From Halobacillus kuroshimensis DSM 18393 (lineage in GTDB: Bacteria; Bacillota; Bacilli; Bacillales; Halobacillaceae): a stretch of 64,000 bases of DNA. This document shows, piece after piece, positions 18,339 through 28,487 of this stretch; the stretch's first letter is position 1; the number at the start of each line of letters is the position of its first letter. The stretch is from contig NZ_AUDY01000010.1 of NCBI RefSeq assembly GCF_000425705.1, positions 186,001 through 250,000 of the forward strand. Direction: 5' to 3'. The notes beneath the pieces are model-generated. The model was given only the letters and a program-made list of their open reading frames with translations. It did no database searches and was not told the DNA's origin. The translations under genes were made by a program, and so were the position numbers.

Positions 18339-19076
18339 GTGGAAGAAAAAGTACAGCAAATAACAGCCTGGCTTCAGGATAAAGTGAAAGAAGCCCATGT
18401 AGACGGTCTCCTTGTCGGAGTGAGCGGCGGCATTGATTCCGCAGTCGTAGCCAACTTGATTAAAAAAGCATTTCCTGAGCGCTCTCTCGGTGTAATTATG
18501 CCCTGTAAGAGCCAGTCAGAAGATCAGGAGCATGCCCGCCTTGTAGTGGAAGCCTGTGACCTTCCAGCTTTGACGGTGGATTTGACGGAAACGCATAACG
18601 TGATGTTCAAAAACATTCAAACCCAGCTGGAAGCTGCGGGACAGTTGAATGAGGATCAGTTGAAACTTGCGGATGCCAACCTGAGAGCAAGGCTTCGGAT
18701 GAGCACCCTTTATACGATTGCCACCAACCATAAGTATCTTGTCGTGGGAACAGATAATGCTGCTGAATGGTATACAGGCTACTTCACGAAATTTGGAGAC
18801 GGCGGTGTTGACCTTGTGCCGCTTGCGAACCTGACCAAAGGTGAAGTGAGAGAGATGGCCGAATACTTAGGAGTACCGAATGAAGTCATTCATAAACAGC
18901 CGAGTGCGGGGCTTTGGGAAGGTCAGACGGACGAAAATGAAATGGGTACCAGCTATGCCATGATCGACCGTCATCTTAAAGGAGAGGAAATTCCTGAAGA
19001 AGACCGTAAAATCATCGAAGCGATGCATAAGCGGTCCGCCCATAAGCGTCAGCTTCCTCCTGCACCACCGCAGTAA
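18339..19076 (+). CDS. nadE: NAD(+) synthase, short form
   Basis: Final step of NAD synthesis: amidation of nicotinic acid adenine dinucleotide with ATP. The PP-loop motif SGGIDS is at residues 29-34. At about 245 residues with no nitrilase domain it would use free ammonia. The start is uncertain: GTG 18339 is favoured because AAAGGATG (18320-18327) lies 11 nt upstream; ATG 18327 (249 residues) or ATG 18300 are alternatives. It follows ysxE closely. Confidence 0.9.
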   Translation: MEEKVQQITAWLQDKVKEAHVDGLLVGVSGGIDSAVVANLIKKAFPERSLGVIMPCKSQSEDQEHARLVVEACDLPALTVDLTETHNVMFKNIQTQLEAAGQLNEDQLKLADANLRARLRMSTLYTIATNHKYLVVGTDNAAEWYTGYFTKFGDGGVDLVPLANLTKGEVREMAEYLGVPNEVIHKQPSAGLWEGQTDENEMGTSYAMIDRHLKGEEIPEEDRKIIEAMHKRSAHKRQLPPAPPQ

Positions 19077-19098
19077 CTTTGGTGGAATTTGTCAGACT

Positions 19099-19145
19099 AA
19101 AACATTCTTCTTTACCCATAGTAAGGGGAAAAGGAGAATGTTTTT
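19099..19145 (+). terminator. Terminator hairpin overlapping the next gene's ribosome binding site
   Basis: AAAACATTCTTCTTTACCC (19099-19117) pairs with most of the segment 19125-19144, ending in five Ts immediately before the ATG at 19146. The right arm contains AAAAGGAG, the ribosome binding site of the lipoprotein gene. It can end nadE transcripts and also hide that site. Confidence 0.7.
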
Positions 19146-19697
19146 ATGTGGAAAATTATTGGAGTGCTGCTTGCTGTCTGTCTCTTTAGCGCGTGTCAAT
19201 CAGAGGAAGCCCGGGAGCCGGAGGGAACCTCTGATGAAATCTACGAGCCGATCAGCTACGGGGGAGTGGAGGACACGGAAAGAAGCGGCCGGATTCCGAC
19301 GGGTAAGGACAGCTATTTTAAGCGGACCGCTGAAAAGGATTTTCGTAACGCCCGGTACGGGGAGACGAACCGATCTCATGATAATGATTTCAACAATGAA
19401 GATGCTATGGCCGTCGTAGAGAAAATTCATGAAATCAAGGAAGTAACGATGGCTCAAGCCTATTCTACAGACGATGCTATGTATATTGCCGTCATGATCA
19501 ATCCGACAGATCGGAGAGACACCGACGTAACAGAAAAAATCAAACAAAAAGCCGGGGAACTGACAGATAAGAAGCTCACCATCTATACCAATAATAACAA
19601 CTGGGATCATATGAAGGATCTGAATGCCCGCTTGAACGCCGCGGAAGCACCGGACTCCGTGAAAAAACGGATTCGTGAGTTCTTCAACCGGGAGTAA
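19146..19697 (+). CDS. YhcN/YlaJ-family sporulation lipoprotein
   Basis: Secreted lipoprotein with a signal peptide ending in the lipobox LFSAC; Cys17 is the lipidation site. The rest of the 183 residues is charged. The C-terminal part (DAMAVVEKIHEIKEVTMAQAY, then DDAMYIAVMINP) is typical of the YhcN/YlaJ family, several of which are made in the forespore and found in spores. The exact function is unknown. The ribosome binding site lies in the right arm of the preceding hairpin. Confidence 0.8.
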   Translation: MWKIIGVLLAVCLFSACQSEEAREPEGTSDEIYEPISYGGVEDTERSGRIPTGKDSYFKRTAEKDFRNARYGETNRSHDNDFNNEDAMAVVEKIHEIKEVTMAQAYSTDDAMYIAVMINPTDRRDTDVTEKIKQKAGELTDKKLTIYTNNNNWDHMKDLNARLNAAEAPDSVKKRIREFFNRE

Positions 19698-19773
19698 GCC
19701 TCCTGCTTTTATGCCATAAAATGATTATGGTATAGTGAAAGATAGAAATGTTTTGGGGAGAGGAGAATGTCCT

Positions 19774-20526
19774 ATGGCAGGCCATTCAAAATGGAGCAAC
19801 ATCAAGCATCGTAAAGGGGCCCAGGATGCAAAAAGGGGAAAACTCTTTATGAAGCTGGCCCGTGAAATTTTCATGGCTGCTAAACAGGGCGGAGGGGACG
19901 AGGAAACCAATCCTGCCCTCCGGATAGCAGTGGATAAAGCAAGGTCTAACAATATGCCGAAGGATAACATCGAAAGGGCCGTTAAAAAGGCCACCGGGGA
20001 TCTGGAAGGCGTCAACTATGAAGAATTCACGTATGAAGGATATGGCCCCGGGGGCGTAGCTGTGATGGTCAAAGTGCTGACGGATAACAAAAACCGTACC
20101 GCCGGAGAAGTACGCCATGCCTTCAGCAAAAATGACGGCAACCTTGGTGAAAACGGCTGTGTCGCCTTTATGTTCAACCGCTCCGGTTATCTTGTCATTG
20201 ACCGGTCCACGACGGATGCAGATGAAGAAGACGTCATGCTGCAAGTGATTGAAGCAGGCGCTGAGGAAATGGAGACAACAGAAGAAAGCTTTGAAATCTA
20301 TACGGAACCAGAAGCTTTTTCTGATGTGAAAGCGGCGTTGGAAGAAGAGGGTTATTCGTTCTCGACAAGTGAAGTGACGATGATTCCTGAAACCTATACA
20401 GAACTCGATGAAGAGGGCGTAGAAAAAATGCTGAAGCTCATTGATATGCTGGAGGACAACGATGATGTCCAGGAAGTGTATCACAATCTCGATGCGGATG
20501 AAGCGGTTCTCGAAAAATTGTCCTGA
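19774..20526 (+). CDS. yebC: YebC/PmpR-family regulator
   Basis: YebC-family protein, long annotated as a transcriptional regulator; members have more recently been linked to translation through difficult sequences such as proline stretches. The 250 residues begin [18 protein letters not shown], the family signature, and end with the acidic C-terminal domain. The ATG at 19774 is preceded by GGAGAGGAGA (19757-19766); an in-frame upstream start at 19735 lacks a site. A TATAGT element (19732-19737) may be the -10. A strong terminator follows. Confidence 0.95.
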   Translation: MAGHSKWSNIKHRKGAQDAKRGKLFMKLAREIFMAAKQGGGDEETNPALRIAVDKARSNNMPKDNIERAVKKATGDLEGVNYEEFTYEGYGPGGVAVMVKVLTDNKNRTAGEVRHAFSKNDGNLGENGCVAFMFNRSGYLVIDRSTTDADEEDVMLQVIEAGAEEMETTEESFEIYTEPEAFSDVKAALEEEGYSFSTSEVTMIPETYTELDEEGVEKMLKLIDMLEDNDDVQEVYHNLDADEAVLEKLS

Positions 20527-20543
20527 TTCTGCCTTTCTATGAT

Positions 20544-20590
20544 AATAACTTCTATTTCTGGACACACTGGAAATAGAAGTTATTTTTATT
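20544..20590 (+). terminator. Intrinsic terminator after yebC
   Basis: A perfect stem of about 15 bp (20544-20558 with 20570-20584) followed by T-rich sequence. Confidence 0.9.
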
Positions 20591-20606
20591 TGGGAGTGTG
20601 AGTGCT

Positions 20607-21176
20607 GTGAAAGCTGTCCCCTATGGAATCATCAGCTGGCTTCTCGTATGTCTGATTCTTGCTTCCTGTTCTCCCGCTGTTCTGGAAGGGAAGGACCACA
20701 GCCTGATGAGAAGTGTGGACCAGATGGAAAAAGGAGCATCAGAACCGAGCGTCGAAACGCTGGTCCAGGCTGAACCTTTGGAATTGACGATTGTCATGAA
20801 AGAGCACTACCTCGATGGAGTGGTGGAAACAACAACCAAAAAGGAAACGATCTGGTCGATGGTGGATTTCTGGGCTTCATATGAAGGCTGGAGAGTGGAA
20901 AATCAGGAGCTGGATCGTATTGTTTTTCAACGGCAGGTGGAAGATATATCACCACTGACTAAACAACACGGATATTTTGGATTGAATGAGGACGGCGAAC
21001 TGGCAGTTTTTCAAGGGATTCCCAACGAAGGTAAGGTCATCGAATCGTTCAAGCCGATTCCTGTAAAACCGTTGGAGTCGAAGCGTATCGATGTATTGAA
21101 GAATGGCATTAAGATTAAGGACTCCGTCCACTTTGAGCAGGTGGTCCACCAATATTCAGAAGAAAAGCAGATGTAA
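20607..21176 (+). CDS. bofC: BofC, forespore checkpoint protein
   Basis: Forespore-secreted protein that restrains SpoIVB and so delays pro-sigma-K processing. The 189 residues have a hydrophobic signal segment (about 6-20) and a C-terminal BofC domain (from about residue 55, ELTIVMKEHYLDG). The signal ends LILASC, a good lipobox, suggesting lipidation at Cys21. GTG at 20607 is 10 nt after GGGAG (20592-20596); the earlier in-frame GTG at 20598 is too close. The position just before ruvAB matches B. subtilis. Confidence 0.87.
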   Translation: MKAVPYGIISWLLVCLILASCSPAVLEGKDHSLMRSVDQMEKGASEPSVETLVQAEPLELTIVMKEHYLDGVVETTTKKETIWSMVDFWASYEGWRVENQELDRIVFQRQVEDISPLTKQHGYFGLNEDGELAVFQGIPNEGKVIESFKPIPVKPLESKRIDVLKNGIKIKDSVHFEQVVHQYSEEKQM

Positions 21177-21181
21177 GGACA

Positions 21182-21211
21182 AACAGCCGCAGCCTGTCTG
21201 CGGCTGTTTTC
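21182..21211 (+). terminator. Intrinsic terminator after bofC
   Basis: An 11-bp GC-rich stem (21182-21192 with 21198-21208), a 5-nt loop and a short T run. Confidence 0.9.
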
Positions 21212-21274
21212 GGTATGGAAGCTCTCCCACTTTCACTGGTTTTACCCCCTTCATTTTCCGTGCGTGTACATAGG

Positions 21275-21299
21275 CGAACATATGGTTCTATGTTACAAT
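21275..21299 (+). promoter_or_regulatory. ruvAB promoter with LexA-like operator
   Basis: Extended -10 TGTTACAAT (TACAAT at 21294-21299). Directly upstream, CGAAC (21275-21279) and GTTCT (21285-21289) resemble the two halves of the Bacillus LexA box (CGAAC-N4-GTTCG), but with 5 nt between them and a changed last base. AACATA/TATGTT also form an inverted repeat here. ruvAB is an SOS operon in B. subtilis. Confidence 0.5.
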
Positions 21300-21338
21300 A
21301 AGAGGGTTAAGACTAGAGAGCAGGAGAGGTTGCAGCAG

Positions 21339-21956
21339 ATGATAAGTTATATCAAAGGTCAGCTGACGACGCTTGAAGAAGGGTCGATCACGATAGAAGT
21401 AGGCGGGATCGGTTACGAGATTTTATGTGCCAATCCTTTTCATTTTGAAACACAGATGAATAAAGAAGTGAAAGTACATACGTACCACTATATCCGGGAA
21501 GACAACCAATCGTTGTATGGATTTAGGAAAAAGGAAGATAAACAGTTGTTCGGCCAATTGCTCAACGTATCCGGGATCGGACCGAAAGGAGCACTGGCTA
21601 TTCTCGGAACGGTCAGTGTACCGGAGTTTGTTTCTGCAATTGAGCAGGAAGACGAAAAATACCTGACTAAATTCCCTGGTGTCGGTAAGAAGACAGCCCG
21701 TCAGATGATCCTTGATTTGAAAGGCAAGCTGATTGTATGGCTGCCGGATGAGCAGAACGAAGAGACCTTGTTCTATCAGGAGGATTTGACGTCGCGTGAG
21801 AAGCGAGAGCTGATCGATGATGCTATTGAAGCCTTGAAGGCGCTTGGATATACAGAGAAGGAAGTGAAGATGGTCCGCACCCAGCTTGAGAAATCCAAGC
21901 AGGGTACCGTGGATGATTACGTAAGACAAGGACTTCAGATGTTGATGAAATCATAA
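21339..21956 (+). CDS. ruvA: Holliday junction helicase subunit RuvA
   Basis: Tetrameric protein that binds Holliday junctions and loads RuvB for branch migration. The 205 residues have the OB-fold domain (1-63), two helix-hairpin-helix motifs (LLNVSGIGPKGAL and LTKFPGVGKKTA) and a C-terminal RuvB-binding domain. The ATG at 21339 follows AGGAGAGG (21322-21329); the open frame upstream to 21264 overlaps the promoter and is not used. Confidence 0.97.
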   Translation: MISYIKGQLTTLEEGSITIEVGGIGYEILCANPFHFETQMNKEVKVHTYHYIREDNQSLYGFRKKEDKQLFGQLLNVSGIGPKGALAILGTVSVPEFVSAIEQEDEKYLTKFPGVGKKTARQMILDLKGKLIVWLPDEQNEETLFYQEDLTSREKRELIDDAIEALKALGYTEKEVKMVRTQLEKSKQGTVDDYVRQGLQMLMKS

Positions 21957-21974
21957 AGAAAAGGAGGGATATCC

Positions 21975-22976
21975 ATGGATGAACGGATGATATCCGGTGA
22001 GCAGCAGCAGGTCGATCAGGATCTTGAGCTGAGCCTGAGGCCGGAAAGGTTAAGCCAGTACATCGGACAGGATCAGGTGAAGAACAACTTGAGCATCTTT
22101 ATTGAAGCCGCTAAAATGCGGGAAGAACCGCTTGATCACGCCCTTTTGTACGGGCCTCCGGGACTTGGTAAAACGACGCTCGCTTCGATCATCGCCAACG
22201 AGATGGGTGTGCAGTTCAGGACCACAGCGGGTCCTGCCATCGAACGGGCCGGGGATTTGGCTGCTATTTTATCCTCTCTTGAGCCGGGGGACGTCCTTTT
22301 CATTGATGAAATCCATCGGCTTCCCCGTTCCGTTGAGGAAGTGCTTTATCCAGCGATGGAGGATTTCTGCCTTGATATTGTCGTCGGGACCGGGCCGAGT
22401 GCAAGGTCTGTACGCCTCGATCTCCCTCCCTTTACGCTTGTAGGGGCAACGACAAGGGCGGGGCTCTTGTCCGCACCGCTCCGGGACCGTTTCGGTGTAC
22501 ACAGCCGCCTGGAATATTACGATACGAAAGCGCTCTGTTCCATTGTAGAACGGACGGCGGAAATTTTTTCTGTATCGATTGAGAAGGATGCTGCTGTTGA
22601 AGTGGCCCGCCGTTCACGCGGAACCCCCCGGATTGCCAACCGGCTCCTGAAACGGGTCCGGGATATTGCCCAGGTCAAAGGTGAAACCGTCATCTCCAAA
22701 GCGACAACGCAGGAAGCGCTGAGGATGCTTCAGGTCGACGCAGAAGGCCTGGATTTTATTGATCATAAACTACTGATGGGTATCATGGACAGCTTTCAGG
22801 GGGGCCCTGTCGGCCTGGATACGATTGCAGCGACGATCGGCGAGGAATCGCAGACGATCGAAGATGTATACGAGCCGTATCTGCTGCAGATCGGTTATAT
22901 CCAGCGCACACCGCGCGGCCGGGTTGTGACCCCGAAAGCCTATGCCCACTTTAACAGGGAGGTGCCCGGCTCTTGA
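21975..22976 (+). CDS. ruvB: Holliday junction helicase ATPase RuvB
   Basis: AAA+ motor that drives branch migration with RuvA. Walker A is GPPGLGKTT (residues 60-68), Walker B is FIDEIHRL, and [10 protein letters not shown] and the C-terminal winged helix are visible. 333 residues is normal. An AAAGGAGGG site precedes the ATG, 19 nt after ruvA. Confidence 0.98.
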   Translation: MDERMISGEQQQVDQDLELSLRPERLSQYIGQDQVKNNLSIFIEAAKMREEPLDHALLYGPPGLGKTTLASIIANEMGVQFRTTAGPAIERAGDLAAILSSLEPGDVLFIDEIHRLPRSVEEVLYPAMEDFCLDIVVGTGPSARSVRLDLPPFTLVGATTRAGLLSAPLRDRFGVHSRLEYYDTKALCSIVERTAEIFSVSIEKDAAVEVARRSRGTPRIANRLLKRVRDIAQVKGETVISKATTQEALRMLQVDAEGLDFIDHKLLMGIMDSFQGGPVGLDTIAATIGEESQTIEDVYEPYLLQIGYIQRTPRGRVVTPKAYAHFNREVPGS

Positions 22977-23170
22977 CGGGGTTTGGCAGAATCTTTATTG
23001 TTATAGGGATTGTGTTTATTGTCATAGGAATCGTGTGGAGTCTGTTCGGCAGGCTCCCTGGTGACCTTTCTTTTAAAAAAGGAAATGTCACATTTTATTT
23101 TCCGATTATGACCTCGATTATTGCGAGTATTGTTTTATCTTTGATTTTTTATTTGATTCGAAGATTTTAG
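22973..23170 (+). CDS. DUF2905 small membrane protein
   Basis: A 65-residue protein with two membrane segments (about 5-25 and 43-62) separated by the family signature [13 protein letters not shown]. Function unknown. It starts with TTG at 22973, overlapping the ruvB stop by 4 nt, so translation is probably coupled to ruvB. Confidence 0.85.
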   Translation: MTGFGRIFIVIGIVFIVIGIVWSLFGRLPGDLSFKKGNVTFYFPIMTSIIASIVLSLIFYLIRRF

Positions 23171-23233
23171 CAGCACCTGCAGGAAACGGGCACGAGGAAA
23201 GAAGAATTATCTCAGGAAGAATAGGGGATTTGT

Positions 23234-24259
23234 ATGGATATTAAGCAGTATGATTTCGATCTGCCGGAAGAGCTGATTGCGCAGGTTCCGCTTGAGGACC
23301 GCTCCTCTTCCCGATTGATGGTCTGCGACCGCAGCACAGAGAACATTGAGCATAAGCATTTTGCTGATATTACGGAAGACTTGAATTCCGGGGACTGTCT
23401 TGTATTGAACGACACACGTGTCCTTCCAGCCCGGTTGTTCGGAGCGAAGGAAGACAGCGGAGGGAAAGTAGAAGTGCTGCTTCTGCATCAGACAGAGGAA
23501 GATGAATGGGAAGTTCTTGTGAAACCAGCGAAGAAGGTGAAGGAAGGAACGAAAATCGTCTTCGGGGGCGGAAAGCTGACGGCTGAATGTACGGAAATCC
23601 AGGAGCATGGCGGCCGGAAGGTGAAGTTCAGTTATGAAGGCATCTTTTTGGAAGTCCTGGAATCTCTTGGAGAAATGCCGCTGCCTCCTTACATTAAAGA
23701 GCAGCTCTCGGACAGAGAACGGTACCAGACGGTCTATGCAAAAGAAGAGGGCTCGGCAGCTGCTCCAACAGCGGGGCTTCATTTTACGAACGCTCTTTTA
23801 GAGGAGCTGCAGAAAAAAGGGGTGGAGCTTGCCTACCTGACACTGCATGTTGGTCTTGGAACGTTCCGCCCGGTGAGCGTCGATCATATCGAAGAGCATG
23901 ATATGCATGCGGAATTTTATCAGCTCAGCCGCAAAACCGCTGATCAGCTGAACAGGGTCCGCAAAAACGGCGGAAGAATTATTTCGGTGGGTACAACGTC
24001 TACCAGAACACTGGAGACGATCATGAGGGACCACGGAACGTTTACAGAAGCGAGCGGATGGACGGATATCTTTATTTATCCCCCGCAGAAGCTTCAGGCC
24101 ATCGACGGGCTGATTACGAACTTCCACCTTCCAAAATCCACGCTCATCATGCTGGTGAGTGCATTTGCCGGGCGTGACTTCGTAATGGAAGCCTATCACC
24201 GTGCTGTAGAGGAGCGCTATCGTTTCTTCAGCTTCGGGGATGCTATGTTTATTAAATGA
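23234..24259 (+). CDS. queA: tRNA preQ1(34) S-adenosylmethionine ribosyltransferase-isomerase QueA
   Basis: Transfers and isomerises the ribose of S-adenosylmethionine onto preQ1-modified tRNA to make epoxyqueuosine. The 341 residues begin DYDFDLP-like ([13 protein letters not shown]) and contain family signatures [19 protein letters not shown] and [11 protein letters not shown]. tgt, the next gene, supplies its substrate. 341 residues is normal. Confidence 0.97.
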   Translation: MDIKQYDFDLPEELIAQVPLEDRSSSRLMVCDRSTENIEHKHFADITEDLNSGDCLVLNDTRVLPARLFGAKEDSGGKVEVLLLHQTEEDEWEVLVKPAKKVKEGTKIVFGGGKLTAECTEIQEHGGRKVKFSYEGIFLEVLESLGEMPLPPYIKEQLSDRERYQTVYAKEEGSAAAPTAGLHFTNALLEELQKKGVELAYLTLHVGLGTFRPVSVDHIEEHDMHAEFYQLSRKTADQLNRVRKNGGRIISVGTTSTRTLETIMRDHGTFTEASGWTDIFIYPPQKLQAIDGLITNFHLPKSTLIMLVSAFAGRDFVMEAYHRAVEERYRFFSFGDAMFIK

Positions 24260-24268
24260 TCAGGATGA

Positions 24269-25429
<1,161 letters not shown>

Positions 25430-25445
25430 AAAGGGGGAATAATAG

Positions 25446-25706
25446 ATGGACACATTAGTAGGCCTGTTACCGATTATTCTAATGTTTGTCATTTTCTATT
25501 TCCTATTGATCCGTCCGCAGCAGAAGAAACAGAAACAAGTGCAGCAGATGCAGTCGGATTTACAGAAAGGTGACAAGATCATTACTATCGGAGGAATGCA
25601 CGGTACGATACATGCGATTGACGAAGGTACCCTTGTTATCAGTGTACAGGATGGAACGCAGATGAAATTCGACCGTTCATCCATTCGTGAAAAAGCCAGC
25701 GAATAA
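25446..25706 (+). CDS. yajC: Preprotein translocase subunit YajC
   Basis: Small accessory subunit of the Sec translocon that associates with SecDF. The 86 residues have one N-terminal membrane segment (about 4-23) and the family signature FYFLLIRPQQKKQK, then a soluble domain. AAAGGGGG precedes the ATG. It ends the queA-tgt-yajC run. Confidence 0.96.
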   Translation: MDTLVGLLPIILMFVIFYFLLIRPQQKKQKQVQQMQSDLQKGDKIITIGGMHGTIHAIDEGTLVISVQDGTQMKFDRSSIREKASE

Positions 25707-25711
25707 TACAG

Positions 25712-25740
25712 ACCCCCGCTCATGGAGCGGGGTTTTATAT
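25712..25740. terminator. Terminator between yajC and the convergent membrane-protein gene
   Basis: An 8-bp GC-rich stem (25714-25721 with 25725-25732) and T run. It lies 3 nt from the end of the minus-strand gene and could serve both directions. Confidence 0.8.
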
Positions 25741-25743
25741 TTT

Positions 25744-26127
25744 TTACCGCTTTGCTGTTTTTTTAGGCAGGTTCACCCCGATCATTCCCCCGAGCCATGC
25801 AGCAAGTATCAGACCTCCGAAATAGCTGAGCTGCGGCAGTGTTACCATAGTATTTTCAAAAATGATTTGGAATAAGGCCATCGCCCCTACAAATACAGCA
25901 CCGGTCAAGACGCCGGCCAGCCATCCTTTCTGTTCTCCTTTATAGGCGGCCGCCCCACCTCCGAATGCCAGAATACTGATTCCTACGATTAATGCGAGCT
26001 GATTCAATGTGCCGTATTCCATTTCTGTCAGCTTCAGTAAGCCGGCCAGTACCCCGGAAAAAACAATCATCAGGATAAAGATGGAACCAATCCCGTAGCC
26101 CAGCACACCCTGCATCATTTTCTTCAT
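25744..26127 (-). CDS. TIGR04086-family membrane protein (YrzE-like)
   Basis: A 127-residue protein with four membrane segments, Gly- and Ala-rich, matching the TIGR04086/YrzE family of unknown function found beside yajC-secDF in Bacillaceae. The start ATG (complement) is preceded by AGGAGGG. It runs against its neighbours. Confidence 0.8.
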   Translation of the reverse strand: MKKMMQGVLGYGIGSIFILMIVFSGVLAGLLKLTEMEYGTLNQLALIVGISILAFGGGAAAYKGEQKGWLAGVLTGAVFVGAMALFQIIFENTMVTLPQLSYFGGLILAAWLGGMIGVNLPKKTAKR

Positions 26128-26251
26128 ATCGACCCTCCTGGATTCAGCTTGTCACTTTCACTATATGCGCAAAATCCATAGAGATAGAAGCAGATATTTC
26201 TGCCTTCCCGTGAATACGTATATAAAAAGTCCGTATAAAAGGGGAAGATCT

Positions 26252-27541
26252 ATGTCAACCGTACTGGCAATTCTCATATTTACTGCAAGTTACATCCTCA
26301 TCATGACAGAGAAACTGAACCGGGCACTCGTGGCTGTTGCCGGCGGCGTCCTTTTATTAATGACGAAGGTTTACGCGTGGGAGGATGCTTTCGGGTTTAT
26401 TGATTGGGAAACGGTCGCCCTCTTGTTCTCGATGATGGTCCTTGTCTCCATTACAAAGAAAACCGGTATTTTTTCGTTTATGGCTGTCCGACTCGTCCAG
26501 CTCGTCCAGGGACGGCCTGTTCCACTGTTGATCGTCACCGGCATTTTTACCGCAGTAGGCTCTGCCTTTTTAGACAACGTGACAACGGTACTTTTATTTG
26601 TTCCTGTTCTCCTGTCCCTCATCGATGAGTTGAAGCTCCCTGCCTTTCCTTATTTAATTACGACCATTTTCAGCTCCAATATCGGCGGGACAGCGACGCT
26701 GATCGGTGATCCGCCCAACATTATGATCGGACAAGCCGTGGAGCATTTCAGCTTTGTCTCCTTTATGTACCATCTTGGTCCCATCGTTATTGTCATTTTT
26801 GTAGTCATGATGGCCGGAATAATCCTTTTATACCGCAAACGACTCGTTTATGATGAAGCACTGGCCCGGCGGTTGATGGAAAGAAACGCCAAAGCCGATT
26901 TGAAGGTCACCCCGCTTCTTTTCCAATCGATCGGTGTCCTGCTTCTGACCATTACAGGATTTATGATGCACCCGTTCATCCATATGGATATTACGACCAT
27001 CGCTGTCAGCGGTGCGCTCCTGCTGTTGTTCCTCTCTGAAAAAGAGCTTGACGTGGAGCATGTGTTTCAAGAGGTGGAGTGGGTCACGTTATTCTTCTTC
27101 ATGGGACTGTTCATGCTGGTTGGAGGACTGGAGACGGTCGGCGTCATTGATGAAATGGCCCGTGGAATGGTCTGGCTTTCCGGCGGGGACCTGCCTGTGA
27201 CCGCCATGGTCATGCTGTGGAGTGCAGGAATCTTGTCAGGGGTCGTGGATAACATCCCATTCGTGGCGGCTATGATCCCTGTCGTTCAGGAGCTTCAAGG
27301 CTATGGAATGATGAACGTGGATCCCATTTGGTGGGCGCTGGCGCTTGGGGCGTGCCTTGGAGGAAATGGGACGTTGGTGGGAGCTTCTGCCAACGTCGTT
27401 GTAGCCGGACTCGCGGCAAGCCACAACAAGCCGATTCCTTTTCTGAAGTTTTCTCTGTACGGAATTCCTGTTCTGCTCGTATCCCTGCTCATCTGCACTG
27501 TGTATATCTGGTTCCGGTATCTGCTTCCGTTCCTGTCATAA
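26252..27541 (+). CDS. ArsB/NhaD-family ion transporter
   Basis: Integral membrane permease of the ion-transporter superfamily that includes ArsB, NhaD Na+/H+ antiporters and SLC13 carriers. The 429 residues have about 11 or 12 membrane segments and the family motifs SAFLDNVTTVLLFVP and GDPPNIMIG in the first half, mirrored by GVVDNIPFVAAMIP and GGNGTLVGASANV in the second. The substrate cannot be told from sequence; Na+/H+ exchange is plausible in a salt-adapted host, and arsenite or organic anions are alternatives. ATG 26252 follows AAAAGGGGAAG. Confidence 0.88.
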   Translation: MSTVLAILIFTASYILIMTEKLNRALVAVAGGVLLLMTKVYAWEDAFGFIDWETVALLFSMMVLVSITKKTGIFSFMAVRLVQLVQGRPVPLLIVTGIFTAVGSAFLDNVTTVLLFVPVLLSLIDELKLPAFPYLITTIFSSNIGGTATLIGDPPNIMIGQAVEHFSFVSFMYHLGPIVIVIFVVMMAGIILLYRKRLVYDEALARRLMERNAKADLKVTPLLFQSIGVLLLTITGFMMHPFIHMDITTIAVSGALLLLFLSEKELDVEHVFQEVEWVTLFFFMGLFMLVGGLETVGVIDEMARGMVWLSGGDLPVTAMVMLWSAGILSGVVDNIPFVAAMIPVVQELQGYGMMNVDPIWWALALGACLGGNGTLVGASANVVVAGLAASHNKPIPFLKFSLYGIPVLLVSLLICTVYIWFRYLLPFLS

Positions 27542-27596
27542 ATTTTGAAAAATAGGTGATGTTAACAACAAAGGCACGGAAGAGGAAAGGTCGTGG

Positions 27597-28253
27597 ATGG
27601 ACGTGCTTGTCATCTCTGTAATTTTTCGAACCCTCATTACCTATCTGATTATTCTGCTCGTCTTCCGGTTTATGGGCAAAAGGGAAATCGGAGAGCTGAG
27701 TGTCATGGATCTTGTCGTATTTATCATGCTGGCTGAGATTGCTGTTTTTCTTATCGAAGAGCCTGATGAAGAAATCTGGAAGGCGATTGTCCCTATGGCG
27801 GTCCTTCTGGCGATTCAAATCGGCAGCGCCTGGATTTCTCTTAAAAATCAGTCGTTCAGAAACTGGTTTGACGGAAAGCCCTCTGTGATCATCAAGCATG
27901 GAAGAGTGGACGAATATGAAATGAGGCGGCAGCGTTATAACTTCAATGATCTGCTTCTACAGCTCCGCGAGCATGGCGTTCACGAAGTGCAGGATGTGGC
28001 ATATGCCGTTTTAGAGCCTTCAGGGAAACTGTCTGTTTTTGAGAAAAAGGAAGATGGAACCTCTGATTACGCAGTCGTTTTAATAGCAGACGGAGAGATT
28101 CAAAAGAGCGGTCTGAAGATCATCGGGAAAAGCAGACGCTGGCTGCTGGAACGGCTCCACCATCAAGGGTACAACGATGTGAAGGAAGTCTCTCTCTGCA
28201 CGATAAATGATCAGGGAGAGCTTCAGTTTGATCAAAAGAATGAATTCCATTAA
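27597..28253 (+). CDS. DUF421 (YetF/YrbG) membrane protein
   Basis: A 218-residue protein with three N-terminal membrane segments (about residues 1-85; FRFMGKREIGELSVMDLVVF is the family signature) and a cytoplasmic DUF421 domain (GKPSVIIKHGRVD, then RRQRYNFNDLLLQLR). Function unknown; in spore formers YetF relatives include germination proteins of the GerPB-independent SpoVA-associated 2Duf type, but this assignment is uncertain. In B. subtilis yrbG is also next to spoVB. Confidence 0.85.
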   Translation: MDVLVISVIFRTLITYLIILLVFRFMGKREIGELSVMDLVVFIMLAEIAVFLIEEPDEEIWKAIVPMAVLLAIQIGSAWISLKNQSFRNWFDGKPSVIIKHGRVDEYEMRRQRYNFNDLLLQLREHGVHEVQDVAYAVLEPSGKLSVFEKKEDGTSDYAVVLIADGEIQKSGLKIIGKSRRWLLERLHHQGYNDVKEVSLCTINDQGELQFDQKNEFH

Positions 28254-28334
28254 AACAGCTGCCTGCAGGGCGGTTGGTGCAGGACCGTTTGTCATTGAAA
28301 GGATGCCATGGACACGCGAAACAAACATAAGCTG

Positions 28335-28378
28335 AAAAGAGGAAGATCTTCTGTTGAATAGAAGATCCTCCTCTTTTC
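28335..28378. terminator. Bidirectional terminator between the DUF421 gene and spoVB
   Basis: A stem of 17 positions with one mismatch (28335-28351 with 28361-28377), A-run on the left and T-run on the right, so it could act in either direction. Confidence 0.85.
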
Positions 28379-28487
28379 TTTTCAAAATGGTTCAATGCTT
28401 GTCTATAGCAGGCAGGGAGACCTGATTTCTATTAAGTGAACATGGAACGGGTACAAAAATCCATGCCGCTCCAGAAGGCCCTGATCC

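Noticed and set aside
19786-20565. A 259-codon minus-strand open frame across yebC
   Set aside because: Antisense to yebC and runs through its terminator; composition is not protein-like.
28308-28361. 17-codon ORF preceded by GAAAGG, running into the terminator between the DUF421 gene and spoVB
   Set aside because: Very short, ends inside the terminator stem and has no recognisable content.
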